Shown here one piece after another: positions 38,979 to 49,729 of a stretch of DNA of 64,000 bases. The notes under the pieces were generated by a model. It ran no database searches, had not been told where the DNA came from, and saw nothing but the letters and a program-made list of their open reading frames with translations. Positions within the stretch are counted from its first letter, which is position 1, and each line of letters begins with the position of its first letter. The stretch lies in NCBI RefSeq assembly GCF_902170305.1, contig NZ_CABHWW010000033.1, forward strand, positions 351,419 to 415,418, given 5' to 3'. The DNA is from Yersinia alsatica. Its GTDB lineage: Bacteria > Pseudomonadota > Gammaproteobacteria > Enterobacterales > Enterobacteriaceae. The translations under genes and the position numbers were made by a program.

Positions 38979-39677
38979 ATGGCCAAGGCCAAATTAAAAT
39001 TTCGATTGCACCGTACAGCTATTGTGCTGATCTGTCTGGCATTATTGGTGCTGCTAATGCAAGGTGCATCCTATTTCAGCCTCAGCCATCAACTGGCCCG
39101 TTCGGAACAGGTTGAAGAACTGGCAAAAACGCTGGCAAAACAAGTCACTTTCAGCCTGTCACCCATTATGGATACCGGTGATGATGATATTGATAGCCAG
39201 AAAGTCGATGCTATCCTCCAGCAATTAACCCAATCAAGCCGCATATTGGATGCCAGCGTATACCAGATTGACGGGACACTGGTTGCTGCCGCCGGTGAAA
39301 ACGTAAAAGTACGTGACCGGCTGGCCTTAGATGGTAAGCGCCCCGGCAGTTATTTCAATCACCAGATTGTCGAACTGATCCCCGGCAAAAGCGGGCCTAG
39401 TGGATTTTTGCGCATGACGCTAGACACCCACGTGTTGGCAACAGAATCCAAGCAGGTGGATAATACCACCAATTTGTTGCGGCTGATGATACTGGTCGCG
39501 CTCGCGGTTGGCATTATCCTAGCCCGCACTCTGTTACAAGGCCGTCGCAGCCGTTGGCAACAATCGCCTTATCTGCTGACCGCCAATACGCCAGTTAAAG
39601 AAGATGATAATGAAGATGACGCAGCAGATACATCGGCTGCTGCGCCAGAAGTCGACAAAAAACCGGATGATAAATAG
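38979..39677 (+). CDS. smp: Smp (YtjB) membrane protein
   Basis: 232 residues (E. coli about 214). One N-terminal transmembrane segment (residues about 14-35), a periplasmic middle part, a second TM near 163-180 (LMILVALAVGIILA), and an acidic cytoplasmic tail rich in D and E. Function is unknown; the name derives from its place next to serB. The start ATGGCCAAGGCC follows AAGGAA. Convergent with yjjJ. Confidence 0.92.
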   Translation: MAKAKLKFRLHRTAIVLICLALLVLLMQGASYFSLSHQLARSEQVEELAKTLAKQVTFSLSPIMDTGDDDIDSQKVDAILQQLTQSSRILDASVYQIDGTLVAAAGENVKVRDRLALDGKRPGSYFNHQIVELIPGKSGPSGFLRMTLDTHVLATESKQVDNTTNLLRLMILVALAVGIILARTLLQGRRSRWQQSPYLLTANTPVKEDDNEDDAADTSAAAPEVDKKPDDK

Positions 39678-39701
39678 CGAGATGGTGTCAGGAACAGGGA
39701 A

Positions 39702-41045
39702 TTACGCCATGCGCTCAATGATAGGTGACAATGACGCCATCTTCTCCTGCATCTGACTGGCTATAACTTTAAAGTTCACACTGATATTAGGATGGGTACT
39801 AACAGTACCCCAAAATTGTTCGGCCAGTTGCTTTGCCTGCTGCCAATGTTCACGACCAACATCAGCCGATAACGTGATATCCGGCACCATTTGTCGCATA
39901 TTCCCCGTGCCTGATGGAGCAAAAGCCATAGGTAACATGTCATAGATAGGCGCAAGTGATAGGGGACGATTTTCCGGATGCAGGAAAGATAGATTTCCAT
40001 GGTGCATATCAGTATTCGCAATTAACACCCCGAAAGCCCAAAATAGTCTGACTTGCTCAAGGTCAACCATACTCAGTAAACCTATCTCGGCCAATTCTCG
40101 ACATACTTTCGGCCAACTGGCTACAGGTATGCCGATAAACTCGGCATTTACTGCCTCCAAAGACACCATGCCAATACGACCACGCTGACCAAAACGGTCA
40201 AAACGCTCAACTTCCAGAAAAGTTTGTCTATCCTGATATTGCAATATGTGACTGACAGCTGCGCAATATCCTGCATTTCTTAAGGTATTTAACGCCAAAG
40301 ACTCGGCAATAAGTAAATCCGCCCAACGCTGCGCGTTAGGGTTATCCTGCGCAGCAGTAAATTTGACGATAACATATGACGGAGGCTTTTCCTCATATCC
40401 GGCATAACAAGTAAATTTAGGTTGCTCCCCACCAGCTGAGGAACCCACCATTTCCCCCGCAAGCGCCATTAGAGACAATTCATTATAACGTTGCAGCTTG
40501 TCTGACGGTGGAATGGGAACAGCATCGGGCTTAACGAGCCAATGTTGATAGCTTTCCTGCCCGAGCAAAATATTGCCGTTACTGTCATCCGCCATGCGAG
40601 ATAGCGCGAGCAGGATATTATCTTCATTCCACCCACGAATATCCTTATTAAGCTGCAAATGTTCAGCAACAGACTTGCCCCAAATTCGGCCAAGAAATCC
40701 CTGTGGCCGCATATCTGCCAGATACCAAGGGAGGCTGTCAAATTGTTGCCATGTATTGTCATCCAATTGATGGACACAACACATTTCTGCCGGATAGATC
40801 GGGTATAAATTGGCAAAATGGCTGGCATTCCCGAAGCGGTCAATTCTGTAGAGTGGGAATTCACTAATGCCTGTAACCAGCCGAAGTAAAGCATAACGGG
40901 TCGATTTTCCTTTCCCGATCTTTAGCACTCGACTTTTTAACCCATTGATTAGACGAGATACGGTCGGCTGGCTAATGGCCAAAGCCTGTGCCAAGGAGCT
41001 TGCCGTAGTGGGGCCTTGTCGTAATAACATTTCCAAGGAAGGCAT
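39702..41045 (-). CDS. yjjJ: YjjJ, HipA-like kinase-fold protein
   Basis: 447 residues. N-terminal winged helix (residues about 1-50, SSLAQALAISQPTVSRLI) fused to a HipA-type Ser/Thr kinase domain; the catalytic-loop sequence NTDMHHGNLSF and the metal-binding YDMLPM are visible. E. coli YjjJ has been described as a HipA-related toxin neutralised by HipB in trans; there is no adjacent hipB here either. The built-in DNA-binding domain distinguishes it from canonical HipA. The yjjJ-deoD order is as in E. coli; lplA is absent from the smp-yjjJ gap. Confidence 0.9.
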   Translation of the reverse strand: MPSLEMLLRQGPTTASSLAQALAISQPTVSRLINGLKSRVLKIGKGKSTRYALLRLVTGISEFPLYRIDRFGNASHFANLYPIYPAEMCCVHQLDDNTWQQFDSLPWYLADMRPQGFLGRIWGKSVAEHLQLNKDIRGWNEDNILLALSRMADDSNGNILLGQESYQHWLVKPDAVPIPPSDKLQRYNELSLMALAGEMVGSSAGGEQPKFTCYAGYEEKPPSYVIVKFTAAQDNPNAQRWADLLIAESLALNTLRNAGYCAAVSHILQYQDRQTFLEVERFDRFGQRGRIGMVSLEAVNAEFIGIPVASWPKVCRELAEIGLLSMVDLEQVRLFWAFGVLIANTDMHHGNLSFLHPENRPLSLAPIYDMLPMAFAPSGTGNMRQMVPDITLSADVGREHWQQAKQLAEQFWGTVSTHPNISVNFKVIASQMQEKMASLSPIIERMA

Positions 41046-41176
41046 TTGAATAGCTCCATGAATAGAAAAATGAATAGAACCGTGAATAGATTTATATCGC
41101 TAATAATATGATATGTAAAGGAAGAAGGTGAAAACCAAGAGGATAGATGAATAGATTAAGGAAGATTAAAATAACG

Positions 41177-41215
41177 CCTAACAGAACCGAAATACTGTGG
41201 TTCGATTCTGTTAGG
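41177..41215 (-). terminator. Hairpin terminating the deo operon after deoD
   Basis: CCTAACAGAA and TTCTGTTAGG arms (10 bp) with an inner CGAA/TTCG extension, starting 10 bp beyond the deoD stop. On the minus strand it is followed by GCGTTATTTTAATC, a modest U-rich tail. Confidence 0.75.
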
Positions 41216-41224
41216 TTAACGAAA

Positions 41225-41944
41225 TTACGCTTTGTCACCCAGCAGCACAGATTCCAATGCAATCTCAATCATGTCATTGAAAGTGGTCTGGCGCTCGGCG
41301 GCGGTGGTTTGTTCACCGGTACGGATATGGTCAGACACGGTACAGATAGTGAGCGCTTTAGCACCGAATTCTGCGGCAACGCCATAGATACCTGCGGCTT
41401 CCATTTCTACACCCAGAATGCCGTATTTCTCCATTACATCAAACATTTGCGGATCTGGCGTATAGAACAGGTCAGCCGAGAAAAGATTGCCCACACGGAC
41501 ATCAATCCCTTTTGCTTTGGCGGCATCCACTGCATTACGTGTCATTTCAAAATCAGCAATTGCCGCGTAATCGTGGTCTTTAAAACGCAGGCGGTTGACT
41601 TTGGAGTCGGTACAAGCGCCCATGCCGATAACTACATCGCGCAGTTTAACATCAGCACGCACCGCACCACAGGAACCCACACGAATGATTTTCTTCACGC
41701 CGAAATCTGTGATCAGCTCTTTGGTGTAGATAGAGCAGGATGGGATACCCATGCCGTGGCCCATCACTGAAATTGGACGCCCTTTATAAGTACCGGTGAA
41801 GCCCAACATGCCACGCACATTGTTCACTTCGCGCACATCTTTCAGGAAGGTTTCGGCGATAAACTTCGCACGCAGCGGATCCCCTGGCATCAGTACAACG
41901 TCAGCGAAATCACCCATTTCAGCATTAATATGTGGCGTTGCCAT
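41225..41944 (-). CDS. deoD: Purine nucleoside phosphorylase
   Basis: 239 residues, identical in length to E. coli DeoD. Phosphorolysis of purine (deoxy)nucleosides to base and (deoxy)ribose-1-phosphate. Family motifs [31 protein letters not shown] and [11 protein letters not shown]. Start at [11 protein letters not shown]; an ATG two codons earlier was rejected on family alignment. 120 bp after deoB, last gene of the deo cluster. Confidence 0.97.
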   Translation of the reverse strand: MATPHINAEMGDFADVVLMPGDPLRAKFIAETFLKDVREVNNVRGMLGFTGTYKGRPISVMGHGMGIPSCSIYTKELITDFGVKKIIRVGSCGAVRADVKLRDVVIGMGACTDSKVNRLRFKDHDYAAIADFEMTRNAVDAAKAKGIDVRVGNLFSADLFYTPDPQMFDVMEKYGILGVEMEAAGIYGVAAEFGAKALTICTVSDHIRTGEQTTAAERQTTFNDMIEIALESVLLGDKA

Positions 41945-42064
41945 AATCACTTTCCTTAAAAAAAAAATCAGAGAATTAAAATTTATATGACCAAACCGTC
42001 TTTGAGTTTGAGCTGCTTTGCACAGTTTGGATAAAATCAGCCATCACCCGCGTAGATGAGTGAC

Positions 42065-43288
42065 TTAAAGCATATTCTTACCGTAATCCATTGGTGACAA
42101 ATCAAAATACTTGGCAACCGTCTGGCCAATATCAGCAAAGGTTTCACGATGTCCAAGTGAGCCCGGCTTAACTTTCGGGCCGTAAACCAAGACCGGAATA
42201 TGCTCACGGGTATGGTCGGTGCCCGGCCAAGTTGGGTCACAACCATGGTCAGCCGTCAGGATCAGAATGTCGTCTTCTTTCACCAATGCCATCAATTCTG
42301 GCAGGCGACGGTCAAATAATTCCAATGCCGCAGCATAACCTGCAACATCGCGGCGGTGGCCGTAAGAAGAGTCAAAATCAACAAAGTTAGTGAACACAAT
42401 AGTGTTGTCACCGGCTTTTTTCATCTCTTCTATAGTGGCATCAAACAGCGCATCCAACCCCGTGGCTTTCACTTTTTGGGTGATCCCTATATGGGCATAA
42501 ATGTCGGCAATTTTACCGATTGAAACCACTTCACCCTGTTTCTCTTCCACCAGTTTTTTCAACATGGTTGGCGCTGGCGGTTCAACAGCCAGATCGTGGC
42601 GGTTACCGGTACGCTGGAAGTTACCCGGTTTGTCGCCAATAAACGGACGCGCAATCACACGGCCAATATTGTAGCCGCCTTCAGTCAGCTCTTCGCGGGC
42701 TATCTCACACAGCTCATACAAACGGTCCAGACCAAAAGTCTCTTCATGGCAGGCAATTTGGAACACCGAGTCAGCCGAAGTGTAGAAAATCGGCTTCCCG
42801 GTTTTCATATGCTCTTCGCCCAGTTGATCAAGGATCACCGTACCTGAAGAGTGGCAGTTACCCAAATAGCCCGGTAAGTTGGCGCGTTTGACCAGTTTAT
42901 CCAGTAATTCTTGGGGGAAACTGTTTTCCACATCACTGAAATAGCCCCAGTCGAACAATACCGGCACACCGGCAATTTCCCAGTGACCTGATGGGGTGTC
43001 TTTGCCGGAAGATAACTCGCTGGCATAACCATAGGCACCAATGATGTCTGCGTTCTTATCCAGCCCTACCGGGAATTTGCCGGTAGATTCTTCGGCTGCT
43101 TTACCCAAGCCTAAACGGCTCAGGTTAGGTAATTTTAACGGGCCGCTACGACCAATATCGGCTTCACCACGGGCGCAGGCCTCAGCGATGTGGCCCAAAG
43201 TATCGGCCCCTTCGTCGCCAAATTTCTTAGCATCAGCGCTAGCGCCAATACCAAATGAGTCTAATACCATAATAAATGTACGTTTCAT
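42065..43288 (-). CDS. deoB: Phosphopentomutase
   Basis: 407 residues. Alkaline-phosphatase-superfamily enzyme converting (deoxy)ribose-1-phosphate to the 5-phosphate. Metal ligands visible in [13 protein letters not shown] and [12 protein letters not shown], and active-site threonine region [11 protein letters not shown]. Start at [10 protein letters not shown] with TTCTCC complement (GGAGAA) upstream. It lies between deoA and deoD. Confidence 0.97.
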   Translation of the reverse strand: MKRTFIMVLDSFGIGASADAKKFGDEGADTLGHIAEACARGEADIGRSGPLKLPNLSRLGLGKAAEESTGKFPVGLDKNADIIGAYGYASELSSGKDTPSGHWEIAGVPVLFDWGYFSDVENSFPQELLDKLVKRANLPGYLGNCHSSGTVILDQLGEEHMKTGKPIFYTSADSVFQIACHEETFGLDRLYELCEIAREELTEGGYNIGRVIARPFIGDKPGNFQRTGNRHDLAVEPPAPTMLKKLVEEKQGEVVSIGKIADIYAHIGITQKVKATGLDALFDATIEEMKKAGDNTIVFTNFVDFDSSYGHRRDVAGYAAALELFDRRLPELMALVKEDDILILTADHGCDPTWPGTDHTREHIPVLVYGPKVKPGSLGHRETFADIGQTVAKYFDLSPMDYGKNML

Positions 43289-43342
43289 CATTTTCTCCTG
43301 CATAGGTTCGCTCGCTTAGCGGCTCCCCTTAAAGTATGGCGT

Positions 43343-44665
43343 TTATTCAGTAATACGGCGATAAACCACAGGGGTTTCTTCCGGCGCTTTATCACCCAAA
43401 GTAATTGCTGCGCGAACCGCATCTGCCGCCAGTTGCCAATCATCTTCATTATTGGCATGAATCACGGTTAATGGCTGTTGGCTGTCAACACGGGCACCCA
43501 GACGGGCCATGTCGGTAAGACCAACACTGTAATCAATAGAATCAGTTGCCCGACGACGGCCTCCGCCAAGGGAAACCACAGCCATACCTAAGGCGCGGGT
43601 ATCCATGGCAGTGATAATACCTGGGCGCTCGGCAAATACGGGTTTGCTCAGCATGGCGGCAGGTAAATAGCTGTCATAGCGTTCAACAAAATCGCTCGGG
43701 CCTTTTTGCGCCGCAACCATGCGACCAAAGACTTCCGCCGCTTTGCCGTTATCCAATACCGCTTGCAGCTTGGCTCTGGCATCAGCAGCATCTTGCGCCA
43801 AACCACCTGATAGCAGCATTTCGACACAGAGTGCCATTGTCACTTCCAGCAAGCGTGGGTTACGGTACTCTCCGGTCAGGAAGCGCACCGCTTCGCGCAC
43901 TTCAACCGCATTACCGGCACTGGAAGCCAATACCTGATTCATGTCGGTCAACAGCGCAGTGGTTTTACAACCCGCACCATTTGCCACACTCACGATAGCC
44001 TGTGCTAAGTCTTCAGATAACTGATAAGTCGGCATAAAAGCACCTGAGCCAACTTTAACATCCATCACCAGCGCATCCAGACCTTCAGCCAGTTTCTTCG
44101 CCAGAATAGAAGCGGTGATCAGTGGGATGGAATCCACTGTGGCGGTAATATCACGGGTGGCATAGAAGCGTTTATCCGCCGGTGCCAGTGAGCTGGTTTG
44201 ACCAATAATAGCCACACCGACATCCTGAATGATTTTGCGAAATGCACTGTCATCAGGGAAAATATCAAAACCGGGGATAGCTTCCAGTTTGTCCAATGTT
44301 CCGCCAGTATGTCCCAAACCACGGCCTGAAATCATTGGCACATAGCCACCGCAAGCGGCAACCATCGGGCCAAGCATCAGAGAAGTTACGTCGCCGACAC
44401 CGCCGGTGGAGTGTTTATCCACAATTGGGCCGTTGAGGTTGAGGCTCTTCCAGTTCAGTACCGTGCCGGAATCGCGCATTGCCATGGTGAGCGCCACGCG
44501 TTCAGGCATCGTCATGTCGTGGAAATAGATGGTCATTGCCAAAGCAGCAATCTGCCCTTCGGAAACCACATTGTCGCGAATACCATTGATAAAGAACCGA
44601 ATTTCTTCTTCGCTCAGTGGCTGACCGTCGCGTTTTTTACGGATAATTTCTTGTGCCAGAAACAA
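43343..44665 (-). CDS. deoA: Thymidine phosphorylase (TTG start)
   Basis: 440 residues. Converts thymidine to thymine and deoxyribose-1-phosphate. Motifs [13 protein letters not shown] and [16 protein letters not shown]. The family N-terminus reads (M)[13 protein letters not shown]; here the codon before FLAQE is TTG, preceded by AGGGGG with six-base spacing, so TTG is taken as the start. An upstream ATG, 16 codons earlier, would add an unrelated extension. 94 bp after deoC and 54 bp before deoB. Confidence 0.94.
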   Translation of the reverse strand: MFLAQEIIRKKRDGQPLSEEEIRFFINGIRDNVVSEGQIAALAMTIYFHDMTMPERVALTMAMRDSGTVLNWKSLNLNGPIVDKHSTGGVGDVTSLMLGPMVAACGGYVPMISGRGLGHTGGTLDKLEAIPGFDIFPDDSAFRKIIQDVGVAIIGQTSSLAPADKRFYATRDITATVDSIPLITASILAKKLAEGLDALVMDVKVGSGAFMPTYQLSEDLAQAIVSVANGAGCKTTALLTDMNQVLASSAGNAVEVREAVRFLTGEYRNPRLLEVTMALCVEMLLSGGLAQDAADARAKLQAVLDNGKAAEVFGRMVAAQKGPSDFVERYDSYLPAAMLSKPVFAERPGIITAMDTRALGMAVVSLGGGRRRATDSIDYSVGLTDMARLGARVDSQQPLTVIHANNEDDWQLAADAVRAAITLGDKAPEETPVVYRRITE

Positions 44666-44758
44666 GGCATCCCCCTGCTTGACGTCAATATGGAAAAAGC
44701 TGCACTGCGGCAACCTAGCCCGCAGTGCATCTGCTCAGTGCAATCACTGTGAAAACGA

Positions 44759-45556
44759 TTAGTAGCCGCTGGTTTTGCTGTCGCTTTGATGACCCAGTGT
44801 TGTCAACAAGCTGCCTAACAGACTGGAGGCACCAAAACGGAAATGGCGAGCATCAGCCCAGCCTTCACCCATCAGTTTATCGGCCAGTTGCAAGAACTGT
44901 GCGGCATCTTCAGCGGTGCGTACGCCCCCCGCCGGTTTGAAGCCGACGGTTTTCTCCACACCTAAGTCACGAATAGTGCGCATCATGATGTCGGCACTTT
45001 CCAGCGTGGCATTGACCGGCACTTTACCGGTTGAAGTTTTAATGAAATCAGCCCCCGCTTTGATAGCAATCTCGGAAGCCTGACGAATTAAATGTTCTTG
45101 TTTTAATTCACCCGATTCAATAATCACTTTCAATAACACGTTCGCGGCAGCACAGGCTTCTTTGCACACTTTCACTAATTCGAAGCCCACTTTATCGTTA
45201 CCAGCCATTAAGGCGCGATAAGGGAAAACCACATCCACTTCGTCGGCACCATAAGCAATCGCCGCACGGGTTTCAGCCAGTGCAATAGCAATATCATCAT
45301 TGCCATGTGGGAAGTTGGTCACCGTTGCAATACGGATCTCAGGTGTCCCCTGCTCACGTAATGTCTTACGAGCAATAGGAATAAAGCGAGGATAAATACA
45401 GACTGCCGCAGTATTGCCAGCAGGACTTTTAGCCTGATGACACAAAGCGATAACTTTATCGTCGGTATCATCGTCATTCAGGGTAGTTAAATCCATTAAA
45501 CTCAGCGCGCGTTTGGCATAATCATTCAGATTCGCGCAGGCGGTTAAATCGGTCAT
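44759..45556 (-). CDS. deoC: Deoxyribose-phosphate aldolase
   Basis: 265 residues. Cleaves 2-deoxyribose-5-phosphate to acetaldehyde and glyceraldehyde-3-phosphate. The Schiff-base lysine is in [10 protein letters not shown] and the second active lysine in [11 protein letters not shown]. Start at [10 protein letters not shown], five codons inside a longer frame, by family match. First gene of deoCABD, behind a CRP/CytR-type promoter region. Confidence 0.97.
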   Translation of the reverse strand: MTDLTACANLNDYAKRALSLMDLTTLNDDDTDDKVIALCHQAKSPAGNTAAVCIYPRFIPIARKTLREQGTPEIRIATVTNFPHGNDDIAIALAETRAAIAYGADEVDVVFPYRALMAGNDKVGFELVKVCKEACAAANVLLKVIIESGELKQEHLIRQASEIAIKAGADFIKTSTGKVPVNATLESADIMMRTIRDLGVEKTVGFKPAGGVRTAEDAAQFLQLADKLMGEGWADARHFRFGASSLLGSLLTTLGHQSDSKTSGY

Positions 45557-45783
45557 AAAACTCTCCAACACTTTTCAGCTTCGGCACATTGCCAAAACTG
45601 AGCATTTATTTATGAGCGGGCAAAGAGACCGGCTTGGTCTCTCTGGTAATTAAGCTCAATACGTTGGCGAGCGGACTTGGTTCCTTGAAGATAGCCCCAC
45701 GGATAACACCCTGGGTAGCAATTGAGATCCATCTCACCGCACTAACTCATAACTCTATTTGAACACGTTACACAACCATGAGA

Positions 45784-45851
45784 TGTGTTCAGATTCACAC
45801 TAATCAATAGTAACTTGTAACGAGACTAAATTATATGTGATTAAAGTCACA
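45784..45851. promoter_or_regulatory. Paired CRP sites of the deo promoter
   Basis: TGTGTTCAGATTCACA (45784-45799) and TGTGATTAAAGTCACA (45836-45851), the second a perfect TGTGA-N6-TCACA. Their centres are 52 bp apart, close to the spacing of the two CRP sites that sandwich CytR at E. coli deoP2. On the minus strand the intervening DNA has two GTTAC-type repeats (CGTTACAAGTTAC) that could be CytR half-sites. Confidence 0.8.
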
Positions 45852-45968
45852 AAATAACCTGATTTATGCCCTACTGACAATAAATGCCCACTCGCATCAA
45901 GAATAGCTTATGGGCAGGAATCCACCTGATTATTGGCATGAGCCACAAGACAATTAGGCGTTAGTCGC

Positions 45969-46044
45969 GCAGATAGTTTGGGGCGGGCAGCGCACCAGAA
46001 CCGCAGCATACACACAGTATGTGACGGTGATGAGCACTGCCCAA
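45969..46044. repeat. Dispersed intergenic repeat, copy B (deoC-transporter gap)
   Basis: Second copy of the element seen at 37660-37735. Sits at the 3' side of the transporter gene. Shared ends and a conserved small stem with a compensatory base-pair change are described under findings. Confidence 0.75.
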
Positions 46045-46087
46045 CTTCCCTACTTATTAATGAATAATATCCAGTAAATTAGTCTAA

Positions 46088-47359
46088 TCAGAGAGCCAAG
46101 AAGAAGCCGGCAATAGTGGCGCTCATCAAATTCGATAATGTCCCTGCGGCCACCGCTTTCAGACCAAAGCGTGCGATGTCATGGCGCCGACCAGGCGCCA
46201 TACTGCCGAGTCCACCCAACAAAATGGCAACAGACGACAAGTTGGCAAAGCCACACAATGCGAAGGAGATTATGGCTTTAGAATGTTCAGATAGCACCTG
46301 CAAACCAGCAGCTCTAACTAGCTCTTCGGACTGGAGATACTGACCGAAGTTCATAAATGCCACAAATTCGTTCACGATGATTTTCTGGCCGATAAAGGAA
46401 CCTGCCACCATCGCCTCACTCCATGGAATGCCGATCAGATAAGCAATAGGTGAGAACACCCAGCCCAGAATCAGTTCCATCGAGAGTTGTGGGTAATCGA
46501 ACCAGCCGCCAATACCACCCAGAATACCATTGAGCAATGCAATCAATGCGATAAAGGCTAATAACATCGCCCCGACATTCAACGCCAGTTGCATACCGGA
46601 CGCCGCGCCAGATGCCGCTGCATCAATAACGTTAGCCGGGCGCTCATCTTCAGCAATCAGAGTGGTAGCATCGACGGTATCATGGGTTTTTTCAGTCTCT
46701 GGCACCATCAATTTAGCGAACAGTAACCCACCGGGTGCCGCCATAAAGGAAGCCGCAATCAGGTACTCCAGCGGTACGCCCATCTGCGCATAACCGGCCA
46801 ATACTGAACCGGCAACCGAGGCTAAACCACCACACATGACAGCGAACAATTCAGATTGGGTCATGGTGGCGATATAAGGACGCACCACCAATGGAGCCTC
46901 GGTTTGCCCAACAAAGATATTGGCAGTTGCAGAGAGAGATTCGGTACGCGATGTCCCCAACAGCTTTTGTAGCCCGCCGCCTAATACCCGAATAACCAGC
47001 TGCATCACGCCGAGGTAATATAAAACAGCAATTAATGAAGAGAAAAATACGATGACGGGCAAGACTCGCAGCGCAAATACAAAACCACCGCCGCCAAAGA
47101 CTTCAAACATTTTGTCGGAAACCAAACCGCCAAACATAAATGAAATACCGTCATTACCATAAGCAATAACGTTCGCTACCCCTTGAGACATGCCACCCAG
47201 AATACGACGGCCAATTGGCACATATAATACCAGTGCGCCAACCCCCACCTGGAGAATAAAGGCCCCAGCCACAGTGCGGATATTGATCGCCCTAAAATTA
47301 CTGGAAAGAAGTACGGCTATTAATATCAGTACTGCCATCCCGACTAAACTCATGAGCAT
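46088..47359 (-). CDS. Concentrative nucleoside transporter (NupC/NupX family)
   Basis: 423 residues with about nine hydrophobic segments. CNT-family motifs [29 protein letters not shown] and [15 protein letters not shown]. Proton- or sodium-coupled nucleoside uptake at the inner membrane. It looks nearer to NupX/YeiJ-type than to E. coli NupC, but subgroup was judged by eye. It takes the place of E. coli yjjI-yjjW next to deoC and yjjV, and its own CRP-containing promoter suggests co-regulation with deo: import followed by phosphorolysis. Confidence 0.9.
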   Translation of the reverse strand: MLMSLVGMAVLILIAVLLSSNFRAINIRTVAGAFILQVGVGALVLYVPIGRRILGGMSQGVANVIAYGNDGISFMFGGLVSDKMFEVFGGGGFVFALRVLPVIVFFSSLIAVLYYLGVMQLVIRVLGGGLQKLLGTSRTESLSATANIFVGQTEAPLVVRPYIATMTQSELFAVMCGGLASVAGSVLAGYAQMGVPLEYLIAASFMAAPGGLLFAKLMVPETEKTHDTVDATTLIAEDERPANVIDAAASGAASGMQLALNVGAMLLAFIALIALLNGILGGIGGWFDYPQLSMELILGWVFSPIAYLIGIPWSEAMVAGSFIGQKIIVNEFVAFMNFGQYLQSEELVRAAGLQVLSEHSKAIISFALCGFANLSSVAILLGGLGSMAPGRRHDIARFGLKAVAAGTLSNLMSATIAGFFLAL

Positions 47360-47486
47360 GTCGATAATCCTGTTAATGATTTATATTTAAATAATGTTTG
47401 TGGGGAGGATTATACCGGCATGATCTCGCTATCAAACAATCTCTGTCACAAATAAACACAACTGGAAGCAACTGTAAGACAGTTAA

Positions 47487-47502
47487 TGTGATGGCGGTCA
47501 CA
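47487..47502. promoter_or_regulatory. CRP site upstream of the nucleoside transporter
   Basis: TGTGATGGCGGTCACA is a perfect CRP consensus. A second, weaker half-site (TCACA at 47446-47450) has its centre 52 bp closer to the gene, echoing the deo promoter arrangement. Confidence 0.75.
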
Positions 47503-47568
47503 TTAAAGCGAGAGGCAAAGTGGAAGCAAGCTAACTATTAGCCTGTTTTGCATATTGTGGCTTAGGAT

Positions 47569-48405
47569 CTACGAGGTGAATTTCTTGACCGGAGGTAGTC
47601 GGAATAAGCGCTGGCTATTTTCTAATAACTGAGCCGCAATCTCCTGTGGCGCTTCAGGACGTAATTCGCAGAGTACATCAAACACATTTGCTGCCCGCTC
47701 AGGCCGATTGGGTTGGCCCTGAAAACCGGCAAGTGGCATATCTGGAGCATCTGTTTCGAGTAATAATGCTGATAACGGCAATGTCGCCATCACATTTCGG
47801 GTTTTCTGCGCCCGCTGATAAGTGATGGTTCCACCCACGCCGATGTAATAACCCAATCGAATGAATGCCTGCGCTTGCGCTAAACTCCCGGCAAAACCAT
47901 GTACCACGCCGGTGCGTGGCAACGCGGCTTTACGCAATGCGGCGGCCAGTTGATCGTGTGAGCGGCGTGAATGCAATATAACTGGCAGGTCATGTTGCCT
48001 GGCGAGCTTCAATTGGGCGTGCAATAAAGCAAGTTGGCGTGATAGCTGCGGCTCATCCATATAGAGATCCAGACCAATCTCCCCCACAGCAATCAGTTTG
48101 TCAGTTTTATCCGCCAACGATGCGGCCAATATGGCTAAGTCAGCGGTTTGATGTTGCGCAATATAGAGCGGATGCAGGCCAAGTGCGGCAAAGAGCTGCG
48201 GATAATTTGCCGCCAAATCAACAATGCGAGGAAAGTAATCGGCACTGACCGCTGGCACAATAATTTGCCGGACATTCGCCTGTGCCGCACGCGCTAAACT
48301 GGCAGTTTCCGCGCCACTGAATGGCGGGAAATCAAAATGACAATGCGTATCAACAAAATAGAGTGAGTCGGAAAAACACGACATCTGCCCACAAGTCTGT
48401 ACCAT
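47569..48405 (-). CDS. yjjV: YjjV, TatD-family metal-dependent hydrolase
   Basis: 278 residues. TatD signature: metal ligands in FVDTHCHFDFPPF, GEIGLDLYMDEP, LPVILHSRRS and TGVVHGFAGS, and LLETDAPDMP at the C-terminal side. Probably a deoxyribonuclease or phosphodiesterase; substrate not shown. Start ATG overlaps the yjjU stop (TAATG), so translation is coupled to yjjU. The N-terminus is about 15 residues longer than E. coli YjjV, and an internal ATG at 48384 is possible. Confidence 0.92.
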   Translation of the reverse strand: MVQTCGQMSCFSDSLYFVDTHCHFDFPPFSGAETASLARAAQANVRQIIVPAVSADYFPRIVDLAANYPQLFAALGLHPLYIAQHQTADLAILAASLADKTDKLIAVGEIGLDLYMDEPQLSRQLALLHAQLKLARQHDLPVILHSRRSHDQLAAALRKAALPRTGVVHGFAGSLAQAQAFIRLGYYIGVGGTITYQRAQKTRNVMATLPLSALLLETDAPDMPLAGFQGQPNRPERAANVFDVLCELRPEAPQEIAAQLLENSQRLFRLPPVKKFTS

Positions 48406-49658
48406 TATGCCGTATCGCCTTTAGTTTTCTCCGCCCCCGCAGGCAAGATAATCTCTCCTGGTAGCGATTTCTTTTTGCCCCGTGTCGATGCCGGAATAAT
48501 CAGCCCGCTGTCTGTCACAGTCATCTGAGGGGGAAGGTGACTTTCCGCAGCCTTTACTGCATCAACCGGTGTGATGATATCTGGCGATTGATTGATATCA
48601 AAAGAAGAATCATCGGCATCAATTAAGTCGGCCATATCGTCTGGCTGATTAATATCTTGTGGTTGGATCAGTCGGCGAGAGAGAGAAATTGTGCTTTTCT
48701 CACCTTTGATATCAGAGAGTTCCAACGAATCCTTTGGCAGTAACCAGTGACCGACCGTTGCCAGGAAATAGCGGCCACAACGGCGACCTAGATGGTAATC
48801 ACGATTTAGTGCCGCAACCCGGCTACCCAATGCGTTACTGGCGAGGGGCTTAGGAGGGAAAATTTCGAAAATACGCAGATCACCCGGTGGCTTCTCAATA
48901 AATTGCTGAATGCGATGATAGCTCTGCTCATGTTGCTGCATAATGCGCACCAGTTGCTGCAAGCTACTTTCACTCAGCCAGTGTTCCATCCGCTTCATCC
49001 ATTGCGGCGTATAATAAGCCTGAGAAGGAACAGTGCGGATAACCACAATGGTATCCGCTCCACGTCGATAAGCTTCTTCGACGGGAATAGCGTCACTGAT
49101 ACCGCCATCTTGATAACTTACGCCATCTAAATCAACGCCTTGGCGATACAGTCCTGGAATGGCACTGGATGCCTTGATAGCGGGTAACCAGCTTTCTCGG
49201 GTTGGGGATATATAGGTGGGTTCGAAATCATCACTGCGGCAAGCGCACATGAGAAATTCACGACCATTTTGGAGATGCTGCTCGGCACTTTCTATTGCCA
49301 AAGGTAGCTGCTGGGAGGTGATATCCACCAGCCAGTCCAGATCAATTAAGTGACCACCACGCACAAAACGCAGCGGATTGAAGAAGTTAGCCGTGGTGGT
49401 GTAGCGGGTAATCACGCGGCGAGCATAGCCGGGTTGGCCACAGATAAAAGCCGAGAGGTTTTGCGCCCCCGCAGAAGTACCAATCATCAGATCAAAAGGG
49501 TTAAAGCGGGCGCGCTGGAATTCATCCAGCACACCGGCTGTAAAAATTCCCCGCTGCCCGCCGCCCTCGCACACCAGCGCCATTTTACCGGGCTGGTATG
49601 GCTTATAGGCGAGTGGCTCAATATTACCGAGCGTGATAGGTATTCTGTATCCCACCAT
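48405..49658 (-). CDS. yjjU: YjjU, patatin-like phospholipase
   Basis: 417 residues, longer than E. coli YjjU (357) through a low-complexity acidic C-terminal tail. Patatin elements: oxyanion loop CEGGGQRGIFT, nucleophile S62 in GTSAG, and DGGISDAIPV with the catalytic aspartate. Likely a lipid acyl hydrolase; physiological substrate unknown. Coupled to yjjV through a TAATG junction. Confidence 0.92.
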   Translation of the reverse strand: MVGYRIPITLGNIEPLAYKPYQPGKMALVCEGGGQRGIFTAGVLDEFQRARFNPFDLMIGTSAGAQNLSAFICGQPGYARRVITRYTTTANFFNPLRFVRGGHLIDLDWLVDITSQQLPLAIESAEQHLQNGREFLMCACRSDDFEPTYISPTRESWLPAIKASSAIPGLYRQGVDLDGVSYQDGGISDAIPVEEAYRRGADTIVVIRTVPSQAYYTPQWMKRMEHWLSESSLQQLVRIMQQHEQSYHRIQQFIEKPPGDLRIFEIFPPKPLASNALGSRVAALNRDYHLGRRCGRYFLATVGHWLLPKDSLELSDIKGEKSTISLSRRLIQPQDINQPDDMADLIDADDSSFDINQSPDIITPVDAVKAAESHLPPQMTVTDSGLIIPASTRGKKKSLPGEIILPAGAEKTKGDTA

Positions 49659-49729
49659 CCATCCTTAATTCCGTTACAACAGGCGTTGAGAATACCTCTT
49701 CTTACCTTTGCTGTAACCCTCACGCCTAA

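Noticed and set aside
39702..41045. HipA-type toxin-antitoxin module at yjjJ
   Set aside because: No hipB-like antitoxin gene adjoins it. The gene is a conserved chromosomal yjjJ with its own HTH, in its usual position next to deoD.
41147..41770. 207-codon plus-strand ORF over deoD
   Set aside because: Antisense to a fully conserved deoD. Composition reflects the complementary strand only.
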